Assembly: GCA_037178625.1 (NCBI GenBank)
Contig: CM074141.1
Coordinates: forward strand, 310,001 to 374,000
Length of the DNA: 64,000 bases
From: Skeletonema tropicum
Taxonomy: Eukaryota; Bacillariophyta; Thalassiosirophyceae; Thalassiosirales; Thalassiosiraceae
Reading direction: 5' to 3'
In this document: piece by piece, positions 1-9,703 of the stretch
How positions within the stretch are numbered: the stretch's first letter is position 1
Layout: each line of letters opens with the position of its first letter
Made by a program: the position numbers and the translations under genes
The notes under the pieces: generated by a model
The model's database searches: none
What the model was told of the DNA's origin: nothing
The model's input: the letters and a program-made list of their open reading frames with translations, nothing else

Positions 1-1029
1 AGACTTGCAATAGATAACGGCAAGCTTCATAATAATTGGTCTCAATTCATTGTCAGATGGTTTGTCTTCCAAAGCAAACCCTGGATCCTCAACCGCAGCT
101 GTATGCCTATTGACTGGACTATGAGTTAATCTTTTGACGTGTTTTGTATCTTTTCCCTTTACCACTAGCAGAGTACCATCATCAGAAGCTCAACCCGCTT
201 CAACACTCCCTAAAAGCCATGGATCTTCCGACGGAGTTATCAACTTTCGAAATTCTTCGCCGGGACATCCTTGCTGGCAGTGAACCACTTGGTTCGGCAG
301 TCGGCAGCAACTTCTCCACATCAGATGTTGATGGTTCATATGTGCCCTCTTTCTCCTCCTCCTTCTCATCACCATCGATCCAAATGCGGCCCCTAATGCA
401 TCTAGAGCATCGCAAGCCTACTAATGCTGCTATCGATGACCTACTGGTAGCCATTGTTTGTGTATCGAGTAGTAATGGATATGATGTCGGCGGTGGGGGT
501 GTCATGGTCGACTGGTCGATTTTGAGTGGTGTTTGGGCGGCTCGGTGCGAAGCGTGGTGGGGTTCCCAATTTTGGAGCGGTACTCAGTCGATTTTCTGCA
601 GTTTTGCTAGCTAGCAAAAGCGCGTAGTCGATAATCGACTGAAAAATCGACTGCCGGGCAGTTCGATACCCCCAGACACCCCAAAGTGTCAAGATTTCTA
701 CTAGCTAAGTTGAGGGTGTCGCTACTAAAATCGACCTCGGTCGATTTTTCGGGATAACACTGAGGTTCTTTTTTTATGTATTCATAGAAGCTGACGCCTC
801 GTAGTACCGTGGTCCTCCTTTTTATTCCATGATTATATACTTATCATCCTCACGGCTGCCTGCTTTTGTTACTTACAATGCGCACGATAGGCAGAGATGT
901 AGAGACACCAAAAAGTAGATACACGAACATGATTAACTCATGGATGTAGACAATGAAGATGCTTACAGCATAGATGAATACGAAAGCATCTTATCCAGGC
1001 TGAGCATCAAACAATGGTCTAAGTACTTC
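1..1029. other. No assignable gene; TCGATTTT-rich stretch
   Basis: A 156-codon frame (144-614, plus) begins at TTG, with its first ATG at about 219, and is Ser-rich without a recognisable domain. Between about 508 and 750 the word GTCGATTTT or its complement recurs at least five times, including a hairpin at 727-748 with arms AAAATCGAC and GTCGATTTT. From about 780 to 930 the sequence resembles the 3' flank of the plus-strand LRR gene that ends at 3054 (the stretch around 3120-3210) and the flank around 47330-47490. It is therefore probably the leftover tail of a lost LRR copy facing the next gene. Confidence 0.35.
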
Positions 1030-1720
1030 TTATTTCAAAACTAGAAAGGGCAACACATTCTTGATCACAATGCTTGCACCAGATGTAACGCTGATCTCTT
1101 TCCTTGCTCTCTTTCGACTTCCCCTCGTTGTTCGAACTCCCTCCCTCTCACCTCCCTGGTTGTCATCAAGATTGGCCTTCCACAGAACAAGCTCTAACAG
1201 CGATGTAGCCTCCTTCAATAAAGTGCAGTGTTCAGTCTTGTAGTGATTGAGTCTTTGGATGACCGATGACATCCACTGCTCTATTTCCCATGTCTTCCCA
1301 TAATCAGTGTTGGGTAGTACTTGATTAATTCGCTTGATTTCATCTTTCATTTCATTTCTCCAGCTCTTCATATGCAGAGAGGCAACAGTGCTGTGGATCC
1401 CCCCAACAAATGTCACCAAATTCTACACCTGTTAGGGATCTACAACCAGGGAATGCGTCCGATTTGATGATCTTGATGCCCAGCAATTTAATGCATCCCC
1501 TCAATGAAGTGCAGCTGTCGAACGCATTCTCCTCAATAATTTCGATCTCATCATGAAACTCCACTGAAATTAGATTTCTACGACAGTCGAATGCCCGTCT
1601 CGGAATAATTTTGACGAATCCAAGGATCCGTGCACGCCGAACATGTTGAGGCACCTCTTGATCACAGCCCGTGTAGATAAAAATCTCATCATCTTCCTCT
1701 ATTGCCTCCGCCATTATCAT
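1030..1720 (-). pseudogene. BspA-like LRR_5 gene copy with central deletion
   Basis: The N-terminal part (1720 down to about 1412) has the family opening: an acidic EDDEIF segment, the D-Q-E-V-P motif, and LRR_5 units of the type 'EIIEENAFDSCTSLR'. The C-terminal part (1419-1030) carries the family tail with RGSRKRARKE and VIKNVLPFL. Compared with intact copies of about 318 codons, the middle LRR units are missing. The sequence jumps from 'GVEFGD' to 'GGIHSTVASL' and the two parts are in different frames. The family consists of tandem leucine-rich repeats with unknown partners; this copy cannot make the full protein. The deletion joint is clean, so it looks like a single event rather than gradual decay. 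Confidence 0.8.
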
Positions 1721-2098
1721 AAATTACAATAACGTCTATAATATCGCTTATTGTTGGTTGATAGCAATGGCAAATGACGCTCAGTCAACAACAACAACTA
1801 CAGAGAGCAGAGTCACAGGTGGCTGGTGGCAGCTTTATTATTATTTCTCCGCTGCTGGAAGCTAGGAAGATGAAGAATTCTTTAGGACAACGAAAGCCGC
1901 TGGCGGTTGAAGCATAACATCTCTACTTACTATCTAACTTTCTGCAATTTTCCTGGCTCTGTATTGTACGTAGGAATTAGTTTCATTATCGCATTGCGAA
2001 ACACGATTCGAAGAAGTTGTTGCTGTCACCCACAACCAACGACAACGAGTTTTGTTGCTGCTCTCTCTCTCTAGAGCTCTCGGTTTAATGGTAATAAA

Positions 2099-3054
2099 AT
2101 GATGGCGGAGGCACAGCGAGATGATGATGAGATTTTTGTCTACACGGGAGGTGATCAAGATGTGCCCCAACGTGCTAGACGTGTCCGAATTCATGAATCC
2201 ATCAAAATTATTCCTGCTCGGGCATTCCGTTATCGTCATCGACTAATTTATGTGGAGTTTCATGATGAGATCGAGACTAATCGAGGAAGATGCGTTTTCT
2301 CACTGTATTTCATTGGGGGGGCGCATTCAATTGCTTGGGGTCAGGATCGTCAAAAAGTCAGCATTCTATGATTGTAGCACCCTATCAGGTGTAGAATTAG
2401 GGGACGTGCTGGAAACGATAGAAGAATCCGCATTCCACATGTGCATCTCATTGAGAAACATCACAATGCCATCCGTGAGGACCATTGGACTACAGGCTTT
2501 TGGTGAATGCTATAAGTTATTTGATGTGGAATTCGGTGAACGACTTGAAACACTAGGAGGAGGCGCATTCGATGAATGCCGCAAATTGAAACGAATCGTC
2601 TTGCCATTGAAAGACAATATGATTTACTAGTGGTGCATTCGATGACTGTCCCAACTTAGCAACAGTGGATCTAGTCGGGGGAATCCACAACACTATTGCC
2701 TCTCTGCATATGAAGAGTTGGAGAAATGAAATGACGGATGAAATCAACCGCATCAATCAAGTTCTACCCAGCACTGACGAAGGGAGGAAGTCAGGAGCAA
2801 TACGGCGGTGGATGCCGGCAGTCATTCAAAGAATCAATCACTACAAGACTGAACACCTCAAGATATTGAAGGAGGCTACAATGCTTCTTGAACTCACTCT
2901 GTGGAAAGCTAATCTTGATGAGAACGAGGGCGGTGAGAAGGAGGGAGTTAGAACAACGAGGGGAAGTCGAAAGAGAGCAAGGAAAGAGATATGTGTTACA
3001 TCTGGCGCAAGCATTGTGATCAAGAATGTGTTGCCCTTTCTAGTTTTGAAATAG
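2099..3054 (+). pseudogene. BspA-like LRR_5 gene copy with two frameshifts
   Basis: Homology to intact copies runs the full length, from the ATG ATG start at 2099 to the TAG after 'LVLK', but over three frames: 2099 to about 2275, then to 2630, then to 3054. The first break is one extra base in the codons for 'IEIIEE' near 2276. The second is near 2620, where 'KDNMI' runs into a stop and the next repeat ('GAFDDCPNLATVDL') resumes in another frame. The basic tail RGSRKRARKE and the VIKNVLPFLVLK end are intact. Its 3' half from 2784 is present again at 9256-9526. Confidence 0.8.
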
Positions 3055-3231
3055 TTGATCATTTGCCTATTTCCTTTTTCGGTACGCTTGACAGACTCAA
3101 CCTTTTCCTTTTGATACATTTGACGAAGCTCACACCTCATAGTGCCATGGTTTTCCTTTTTTCTCCATGATTATACATACTTATCATCCCTGCGGCTGCC
3201 TGCTTGTGTTACGCATTAGCCTCAAAGATTC

Positions 3232-3750
3232 CCATTTGCGTAAGCTTGCCCCGTGTTTGACACAGACTGTCCCATCTTGGGCTTTGTTGGTGCACTCTGG
3301 AGCAGAACAGATTTTGACACGTGCTCCGTGTTTGATGCAGACGCCGCTGTTGACTATGTGGTTGGTGCATCCTTCAAAAGTGCAGATTCAGTAGGATTGT
3401 TTTCGGGCTCGTTTTTTGGTGGTGGTGAGTGGTTGTGAGTCTGGTGGTTGTTGGTCTGCTGGAGCTGGTGGACATGTGTCGCCGTCTACCTGTAATTGCC
3501 TCTTCCGTTTAGAAGCTAAAGGTGATGATGTTTCGATATCTTTTGGCGTCTCATTGTTGCTCTCACCAGCGGCGGAAATCGATTTTTGATCCATGTTGAT
3601 ACGTCGACGATGTGTCTCTGTAAATATATAATTACTCATGGTGGATAACTGCTCTTTTTGAGGACGAACCTCCTCCACTGCGGGTAGTGTTGGAACCGTG
3701 GTTGCCGCCGCCTCCTCTTTGTTCGTGGTGGTGTCTGTTTCGGACGTCAT
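3232..3750 (-). pseudogene. Truncated WRKY19-like C4H zinc-finger gene
   Basis: From the ATG at 3750 the frame reads 120 codons closely matching the N-terminus of the intact protein at 47685-48668 (MASETDT-like start, NYIFTETHRRRIN, KRARKQSY). It then hits TGA where the intact gene has TCA (Ser). Beyond the stop the same frame continues with two recognisable fingers (ICTFEGC...GVCIKHG and CSAPEC...GTVCVKHG). Homology is lost after 'GASLRK' near 3232. A nonsense substitution plus a 3' truncation therefore disabled it. The N-terminal 120 residues alone might still be made, but they would lack every finger. Confidence 0.75.
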
Positions 3751-4144
3751 GGTGGCTGTCAGTTTTGATTTGTTCGTGCGTTTTTCTTGTGCATGGAACT
3801 CGCTTTCTGATAATGAAGATGTACATCTCTCCTACCTGTGATAGGTTCGGTCAAGCAAAGGACAAGGACTCACTTGAAGCTTGCCACGCCTGTTCTGCTG
3901 GACAAGCTGTTGAGCAGCAGGAGTGATACATTGCTAACGATGCATCGAAGCAAAGGTATGAAGAATGGCTGTCATTGTTTTAAAAAAAAGTGGAATGTGG
4001 CAAGAAGTTGAGTTTGAATCCCAATCCCAGTTTCGGCTGTTTACAACAGTGGGAAAGCGAATGCTGCAGTAAAAGAAAGCTCAGAAGCAAAGAATACATG
4101 GTCGTAATGTAGCATAAGTTTTGCCCGAGGATTCAATTCATGAG
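3751..4144. other. Intergenic spacer between LRR 3' end and zinc-finger 5' end
   Basis: No coding sequence. The spacer contains a recognisable segment (about 3860-4030, with 'ATGAAGAATGGCTGTCAT') that recurs at 10330-10500, 14720-14910 and 48790-48930. It always lies upstream of a zinc-finger gene or beside an LRR gene 3' end. It probably holds the zinc-finger gene's promoter, and it marks the two genes as having been copied as a unit. Confidence 0.5.
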
Positions 4145-5101
4145 TCATTCCAACATTAGGAAGGGTAATACATTCTTGATCACAATGCTTGCACCAGACG
4201 TAACACTGATCTCTTTCCTTGCTCTCTTTCGACTCCCCCTCGTTGTTCTTACTCCCTCCCTCTCATCTCCCTCATTGCCATCAAGATTGGCCTTCCAAAG
4301 AGCAAGCTCTAGCAACGTTGTAGCCTCCTTCAATATCTTGTAGTTTTCGGTTTTGTAGTGATTGAGTTTGCGGATAGCTGATTCCATCCACTGCTGAATC
4401 GCTCCTGTCTTTTGCCCGTTATCAGTGTTGGGTAGTACTTGATTGATGCGGTTGATTTCATCCGTCATGTCATTTCTCCAGCTCTCCATATGCAAAGAGC
4501 AGACATTGTTAAGAATCCCCCCAGCGAGCTCCAATTTTGCCAAGTAGGGACATCTGCTGAATACACCATCTTCGATCATAATGTCTTTCAATGGCAAGAC
4601 GATTCGTTTCAATTTCTTGCAGTTCTCGAATGCATATGCATTTATTGTTTCAAGATCTTCACCGCATTCCACGTCAGATAACTCATAGCAAAATGCAAAA
4701 GCCTGTAACCCAATGGTCCTCACAGAAGGCATCGTGATGTAACTCAATGAGTTGCATTTGAAAAATGCATACATTTCAATCGTTTCTAACTTGTCACCAA
4801 ATTCTACACCTGTTAGGGCGCGACAGTTGTCGAATGCTGCCTCTTCGACGATCTTGACGCCCAGCAATTTAATGCGTCCCCTCAATGAAATACAGTGAGA
4901 AAACGCATTCTCCTCAATGATTTCTATCTCGTCATGAAACTCTACAGAAATTAGTTGATAACGACAGTGGAATGCCCGTGCAGGAATACTTTTGACGGAT
5001 CTATGAATCCTTGCACGTCGAACATGTTGGGGCACTTCTTGATCACCGCCCATGTAGATAAAAATCTCATCATCGTCGTCTCGTGCCTCTGCCATCATCA
5101 T
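4145..5101 (-). CDS. BspA-like LRR_5 repeat protein (intact)
   Basis: A 318-codon frame starting at the triple ATG (5101); the frame extends five codons further to a GTG but not to another ATG. Residues 1-40 form an acidic head followed by the conserved D-Q-E-V-P and basic RRARIH segments. About seven LRR_5 units of 22-24 residues follow ('EIIEENAFSHCISLRG' style), each with an A-F-x-x-C core. A helical segment contains 'SLHMESWRNDM' and a long Glu/Lys helix. A basic RGSRKRARKE cluster resembles a nuclear localisation signal, and the protein ends VIKNVLPFLMLE. LRR_5 proteins are usually interaction scaffolds; the target here is unknown. No signal peptide or membrane segment is visible. The gene is duplicated almost exactly at 10617-11573. 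Confidence 0.85.
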   Translation of the reverse strand: MMMAEARDDDDEIFIYMGGDQEVPQHVRRARIHRSVKSIPARAFHCRYQLISVEFHDEIEIIEENAFSHCISLRGRIKLLGVKIVEEAAFDNCRALTGVEFGDKLETIEMYAFFKCNSLSYITMPSVRTIGLQAFAFCYELSDVECGEDLETINAYAFENCKKLKRIVLPLKDIMIEDGVFSRCPYLAKLELAGGILNNVCSLHMESWRNDMTDEINRINQVLPNTDNGQKTGAIQQWMESAIRKLNHYKTENYKILKEATTLLELALWKANLDGNEGDEREGVRTTRGSRKRARKEISVTSGASIVIKNVLPFLMLE

Positions 5102-5315
5102 TGCTGCATCCAGCACAGCACCATAATGTCTCTACCAACGACGGACGACGGTGCAGTGGCAGCGCAAGCAAACTAAGGACAAAGCAAGATTGGCCGGGGC
5201 AACAACAACCACAAAGCAAAAACGGAAAAAAAATGACAAAAAATAAGCGCAGCGGGGCTCGCTCAGTTGACTCGACTGGATTAGCTTTAGAAACAAAGCC
5301 GAAAATACCTACTAC

Positions 5316-6889
5316 TTATAATGCTAGTCGGCGCGCTATTCGCCGCATGCGGCGATGCGGCGCCGCACGGATGGCAAAAAAGATGATCGCTAAGCTTGGA
5401 GCTGGGCAGATGCCCATTGCGACACCTTTCTTTTGTACTGCAAAGATGTCACCGAACTTGATGATGTTGGATCTGAGCACAATACCAATTGCCTCGATTA
5501 GGCAGTCAGCATTGTAATCAAATCTGTCCATTGTCGATGGTCTTCGTAGGTACTCGGATAGAACTTCTAGGACGGCCTTGCTGCACATGTTTGTATACAT
5601 AGCAGTAGCATCGGTGGTGAACAACCGTGCGTTGGGGGGCAGTCGGACTTCATCCAAGCGTCGTTTGAGGACGTTGGAATCCCTGAAAAAGCTACTCTGT
5701 GCTTGTGCTATAGGTCTCAGACATGCATCGACATACTTTCCAAGGGCCTCAGCAATGGAGCCGCATGTGGAACATACGGGTCTCGTCTTGATGGGATCCT
5801 TGTGGAGTTTGTAGAGAAGATAGAAGTACGCATTCGGTGAAGTAGCGTGCGCCTTATGCGTCATTTCCTTGATGTATGTTACCTCTTTATCCAATAGAGC
5901 CCCTGCGTTTGGACGTCTAATCCCTCTCCTGCGTTCAGATATGGTCATTGGTTGGAATTGCTCCACCCAGTGATCAATGTCTCTGACAATTTGAGCAGTC
6001 ATAGCGGCGGCTTCCTCACGTGTGATGATATCATAGTTGGTGTCATCCTCCAGGTGTGCGAGAGCATCAGCGATGTACCGGTGGATTTCGACGGCTACCG
6101 GTCCAAGGCCTTTGTCAGCCATGGCAATAATGATGGATGGGTCGGTTCTGAGAATTCTGAGGATTTTTAGTTCAAAGGGCCGTAAGTTTGGGCGTGCCTC
6201 TCTTTTGGAATAGAGCTTTTCAATCTCATCAAAGAAACACATGACACGATGTGTAATCTCGTCTGGGATTTCAGATTCCTTTGGTGTCCATTCCGATGGA
6301 AGTTTCACCTTAGGTATCATTTGGGCAGCCTTGTCTTCACTTTCCTCATCGCTGTCATCCCCCCAGAATGTAGCACGGTACAGATCACGTCTAAAACGGA
6401 AAAGATTTTCGTTCATATCCTTGGCTGTCGTGGTGAAGCGGGGAGTAGGGACGAATTTTTGGCCGAGGCCAAGCAAAACGTTGGCTCTGGGAGGAGCCTT
6501 GCCATTTGAGAGATCATGGAATGCGAGATTGGTGACATTCGAGAGATAAAGACCAGTGGGGGTGTTCCCCAAGATATTAATGGCATTTTCAAGGGAAGAA
6601 ACGTCGGGATTAATAGCGCAGTTATACTTGCCAAGTATTCTTGCCTCTATCCTCCTTATCGAGTCCTTGGAATCCTTTACTTGCCTCCGTTCTTCTTCTG
6701 AAATTGCTTTTTTGACTTTCTTCCGCGTTGCTGCGAAGGCGTAGTCGGTGTTGGCTCGTCTCCGTTCTGCTTTCCATTCTTCTTTTTCTTCACGTCTTGA
6801 TTTCCTTTTCCGTTCTTGTCCGTTTTCTGATTCTTCTTTTGAGTCACAGAGGGAGCAATCTCTGGATGACTGTTGGAGTTTTTTGACTT
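5316..6889 (-). pseudogene. Penelope-like reverse transcriptase, 3'-truncated
   Basis: The frame is open from just after a TAA near 6890 to 5316, with no ATG in its first 100 codons. Recognisable RT blocks, in order, are: ADKGLGPVAVEIHRYI (palm/fingers start), YLLYKLHKDPIKTRPVCS (RT2, like the L-x-K-x-H-K block), LFTTDATAMYTNM (motif A region, D-x-x-x-M-Y-T-N) and FAVQKKGVAMGICPAPSLA (RT4, like Q-x-x-G-x-x-M-G-x-P). The arrangement fits Penelope-like elements better than LTR or LINE enzymes. Homology stops just after RT4. The last 19 or so residues (AAPHRRMRRIARR) are read from the GC-rich inverted-repeat end at 5324-5372, so the YxDD block, thumb and any GIY-YIG nuclease are missing. The upstream 210 bases overlap the preceding ORF in the -1 frame. 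Confidence 0.7.
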
Positions 6890-7837
6890 CTTATTCTTCT
6901 TCCTCTTCTTCTTCCGTTGTTGTTCTGACTTCGCAGGAGCAGCGTCAACATCGTCTTCAGAATTGTCTTCAGAATTGTCAGGCACACGCTCGTGTTCTAG
7001 TTGCTTCCTTTTCTTTGCCTCCTTGCGTAGCAAGTTTCTCTTCTGAGATCTCGACAGCTGAACTTGCCTCTGCACGTTCTTTATGTCTTTCTTCACCGGT
7101 TCGAGTTGCTTCTGAATTACTCCATTCAGGACTGGAGGAGTAACCTTCTTATCTTTCAGAACCAGGTCAAGAGCTTCTTCTGTCTTCTGGGCGTATTTTG
7201 ATTCGATAAACGATTCAACTAGAGCAGCACTATTCTTCAACGTTTTTGCGGTTCGACTATAAGCCAAGAAAGGCTCATTGATCAGACCGTCGTATGCGTC
7301 GGAGATACTATTCACAATTTCTTCCAATGTAGAATCCTCAATATCGGAGAGTGGGTCCTTCATCGGGCTGGCTTCATTAACATTCTCCCTTCCTGTAACC
7401 TCAACTGGCTCTCCCGTGACAGTAGCCGTAGATTCTCCCGTAGGGTTGGGGGGAGGGTGTACTGCGTCTGGGGTCTTCTGAGCATCAGGAGTGTCGGGTG
7501 TTTCCTCAATCCGATTGACAGCTGCGTTGTTGGATGTTGCGGTGGACGTCGTCGCGGTGGATGTTTCGGTGGAAGTTTCGGTGGAATTTGCTGTCAATGT
7601 GAGAGTACTTTTTCCGTTGTTAGGTTGGGATGATGTTGAAGTTGCTCCATCTTGTGTAGTAGTAGTAGTAGTAGTGTTGCGTGGCTGTTCACTCACAGAT
7701 TTGACCAATATTCCTCTGTGAGTGTACGACGTGGCCGATGCTGTACCATCCTTATCATCTTCTTCCAAAACAAGGTTGTTAAGGAGCTTATTGAAGTGCG
7801 CTTTCAAACTGCCATAGTAATTTTTGGCATTTACCAT
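6677..7837 (-). CDS. Retroelement ORF B, Lys-rich low-complexity protein
   Basis: 386 codons from a true ATG at 7837, which lies 21 bases after the stop of ORF A. Residues 50-110 are Thr/Ser-rich (a TAG/GTA microsatellite encodes a Thr run). Residues 160-260 contain Glu/Leu-rich helices that could form a coiled coil. Residues 270-386 are extremely Lys/Arg-rich and likely bind nucleic acid. There is no known domain. The last 70 codons overlap the RT frame. By position and composition it could be a Gag-like or RNA-binding ORF1, perhaps made also as a fusion to RT by -1 frameshifting (see 6707-6713). Confidence 0.6.
   Translation of the reverse strand: MVNAKNYYGSLKAHFNKLLNNLVLEEDDKDGTASATSYTHRGILVKSVSEQPRNTTTTTTTQDGATSTSSQPNNGKSTLTLTANSTETSTETSTATTSTATSNNAAVNRIEETPDTPDAQKTPDAVHPPPNPTGESTATVTGEPVEVTGRENVNEASPMKDPLSDIEDSTLEEIVNSISDAYDGLINEPFLAYSRTAKTLKNSAALVESFIESKYAQKTEEALDLVLKDKKVTPPVLNGVIQKQLEPVKKDIKNVQRQVQLSRSQKRNLLRKEAKKRKQLEHERVPDNSEDNSEDDVDAAPAKSEQQRKKKRKKNKKSKNSNSHPEIAPSVTQKKNQKTDKNGKGNQDVKKKKNGKQNGDEPTPTTPSQQRGRKSKKQFQKKNGGK
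6707..6713 (-). promoter_or_regulatory. Candidate -1 frameshift heptamer A_AAA_AAG
   Basis: In the frame of ORF B the codons are TCA AAA AAG, giving the canonical X_XXY_YYZ slippery heptamer A_AAA_AAG nine codons before the ORF B stop. A -1 slip here leads straight into the RT frame (next codons GCA ATT TCA). The RT frame has no early ATG, so a fusion is a natural way to express it. The region is Lys-rich and A-rich, so the heptamer may occur by chance; I did not identify a firm downstream pseudoknot. Confidence 0.4.
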
Positions 7838-7858
7838 TTCAGTTTTCTGGTTGCGGAG

Positions 7859-8806
7859 TTAAAACGTAAAGTTTGTACTGTTGGATAGGAAGGTTTGATC
7901 CGGCGCCGTAAAAGTAACTTGGAAATTCGATGCTAGTTGCTTTCGGACAGAGTCCAAATTCTCTGAGGGAGGATTATTCATGGTGCTAACGTCGGTCATA
8001 GTACCGATGTCGGTAGTAGTAACGTTGGCACCATTTTCAGCAGACTGAGTTCCCGCACCATAGGTGTTGGGCATCTCCAGTTGCTTGTATCCATCGACGT
8101 AGGAGCTAACAAAATTCGGATGACTCAGAAGTGTACATCCACACTCGGTGATCTCCTGCAAAGCCAAAAAGGCTTGTCCCCAGTGGCATCCAAACATTCC
8201 GGGCCATTTGTTGATGTTGGCTTGGATTGTTTTCAGCAGCACTTGAATAACCAATTTTCGGTCAGGTTTGACTTTGTCCCCCATCTGTAACCCCAATTTA
8301 ATGACGCTAGAGGTGAGGGTCATCATCAGCTTCCACGCCAGGGTGATGGTGTGGTTCTGCTTGTCATCCCTGTCCAAAGCTTCCAATGCAAGGGCGGCTT
8401 CTTTTTGTTTTTCCTTGCACTGTTCAACGACTTTATTGAGACTGGCTTCCACACGTTTATATCCCACGGTGTGGATTACTCGCTTCGAAGGCTGGAGATT
8501 GCTTTTCCATTTAGCATAGGAAGGCAAGTAGGTTGGGTCGTTGGCGTGTCCGATGTATGTGGCGTCGGCAGTCATCCAATCATGATGGGATTTCCAGACG
8601 TTCATCACTTCGGTTTGCACGGCTTTTTGCATATCGTTCGGTAGGTATTTGATACACTGCTCCACCACTTTGATGGCCTTGTCGGTGGGGCTAAGGGTGC
8701 TCTTCCCCCGGTGGTTCTTATGAAAAAGGAGGGAATTCTCTTTCGGTTTGAAGGCTGAGGGGTCGGACCCCGCGGTGGCGTTGTTATCATTACCTTTCGT
8801 TACCAT
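7859..8806 (-). CDS. Retroelement ORF A, unknown helical protein
   Basis: 315 codons from the first ATG (8806); the frame extends seven codons further to a TTG. The protein is hydrophilic and largely helical, with no membrane segment. A 'DKAIKVVEQCIKYLP' helix near residue 45 and conserved-looking aromatic positions (WKSHHDWM, WPGMFGCHWGQAFLAL) suggest a folded domain of about 200 residues, followed by a Thr/Asn-rich tail. I do not recognise the family. Its place as the first ORF of a compact retroelement suggests a Gag-like nucleocapsid role, which is an inference from context only. Confidence 0.55.
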   Translation of the reverse strand: MVTKGNDNNATAGSDPSAFKPKENSLLFHKNHRGKSTLSPTDKAIKVVEQCIKYLPNDMQKAVQTEVMNVWKSHHDWMTADATYIGHANDPTYLPSYAKWKSNLQPSKRVIHTVGYKRVEASLNKVVEQCKEKQKEAALALEALDRDDKQNHTITLAWKLMMTLTSSVIKLGLQMGDKVKPDRKLVIQVLLKTIQANINKWPGMFGCHWGQAFLALQEITECGCTLLSHPNFVSSYVDGYKQLEMPNTYGAGTQSAENGANVTTTDIGTMTDVSTMNNPPSENLDSVRKQLASNFQVTFTAPDQTFLSNSTNFTF

Positions 8807-9255
8807 TGTTTCGTTCTTTGTAGTCAATCTGTTTAATAAATGTAGGGGTGAAAATACTTAATCTTATACCGTTATGATGGGACAAGATCTAACTATAAAA
8901 CTCGAATTCAATGCAATTCGCTGAGAGCTCAAGCTTGTGGGATCGAAGCTTTCGTCCTGTACAGACTCATCAGGAGATCAGCGCTGAAGGCGGGGCTGTG
9001 GCGAATTGCGATGTGCGACGTGTAAACGACTTACGCACTAGCATTCGAGCAATCTTAGCCTCACACCTCGGTTGTTTATTTCAGTTGGGTCAGTCTTTCC
9101 CAACGGCTTCCAAATTGATCTTTGTAGATCATTTGTCGCATCTGTGATTGGATGTGACAGGTACTGGTAGAGTCGATTCGGATGCCATCGTCATCATTAT
9201 CAGAAAGATAGTATTTCCACTCCAACGCGAAAAAGAAGGCAGCGCAGCCGAAGAA
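8807..9255. other. 5' non-coding part of the retroelement
   Basis: No open frame with coding character. It presumably contains the element's leader or promoter. It ends where the second copy of the direct repeat begins inside an LRR gene, with the shared bases 'GAGGAAGTCAGGAG' at the joint. Confidence 0.4.
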
Positions 9256-9526
9256 GAGGAAGTCAGGAGCAATACGGCGGTGGATGCCGGCAGTCATTCA
9301 AAAAATCAATCACTACAAGACTGAACACCTCAAGATATTGAAGGAGGCTACAATGCTTCTTGAACTCACTCTGTGGAAAGCTAATCTTGATGAGAACGAG
9401 GGCGGTGAGAAGGAGGGAGTTAGAACAACGAGGGGAAGTCGAAAGAGAGCAAGGAAAGAGATATGTGTTACATCTGGCGCAAGCATTGTGATCAAGAATG
9501 TGTTGCCCTTTCTAGTTTTGAAATAG
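9256..9526 (+). pseudogene. C-terminal fragment of an LRR_5 gene
   Basis: Encodes only the last 90 or so residues of the BspA-like family: the W-M-P-A-V-I-Q helix, the Glu/Leu helix, RGSRKRARKE and VIKNVLPFLVLK. It differs from 2784-3054 by one noticed substitution. The 5' part is replaced by the end of the retroelement, so no LRR units remain. Duplication relic. Confidence 0.85.
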
Positions 9527-9703
9527 TTGATCATTTGCCTATTTCCTTTTTCGGTACGCTTGACAGACTCAACCTTTTCCTTTTGATACATTTGACGAAG
9601 CTCACACCTCATAGTGCCATGGTTTTCCTTTTTTCTCCATGATTATACATACTTATCATCCCTGCGGCTGCCTGCTTGTGTTACGCATTAGCCTCAAAGA
9701 TTC

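Larger units (their letters stand above)
2784..5372. repeat. Segmental direct repeat, copy 1 (2.6 kb)
   Basis: This segment matches 9256-11820 plus 13182-13213 at a constant offset of 6472 up to the insertion point. I noticed one substitution (G at 2831, A at 9303). It holds the 3' part of an LRR gene, the broken zinc-finger gene, an intact LRR gene and the first 49 bases of an inverted-repeat element. Copy 1 is followed by the retroelement at 5373-9255; copy 2 continues into the rest of the inverted-repeat element. Confidence 0.9.
5373..9255 (-). mobile_element. Three-ORF retroelement, truncated, between the direct repeats
   Basis: This block lies exactly between the two copies of the 2.6 kb direct repeat and is absent from copy 2. 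Reading the minus strand it holds ORF A (8806-7859), ORF B (7837-6677) and the RT frame, tightly packed (21 bases between A and B, B overlapping RT). That packing suggests one transcript. No long terminal repeats or target duplications were found. The RT is cut at about 5372, so this is a partial copy. The 5' end is taken as 9255 only because the direct repeat resumes there. Confidence 0.6.

Noticed and set aside
2841..3140. Minus-strand ORFs opposite LRR gene tails (also at 9313-9612, 1061-1243, 4140-4343, 15152-15334, 36368-36553)
   Set aside because: The same antisense frame appears opposite every LRR copy because the tail sequence is conserved; it changes with, and is explained by, the sense protein.
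3167..3438. Plus-strand ORFs 'MFDTDCPILGFVGALWS...' opposite the zinc-finger gene
   Set aside because: Shadow of the broken zinc-finger gene on the minus strand.
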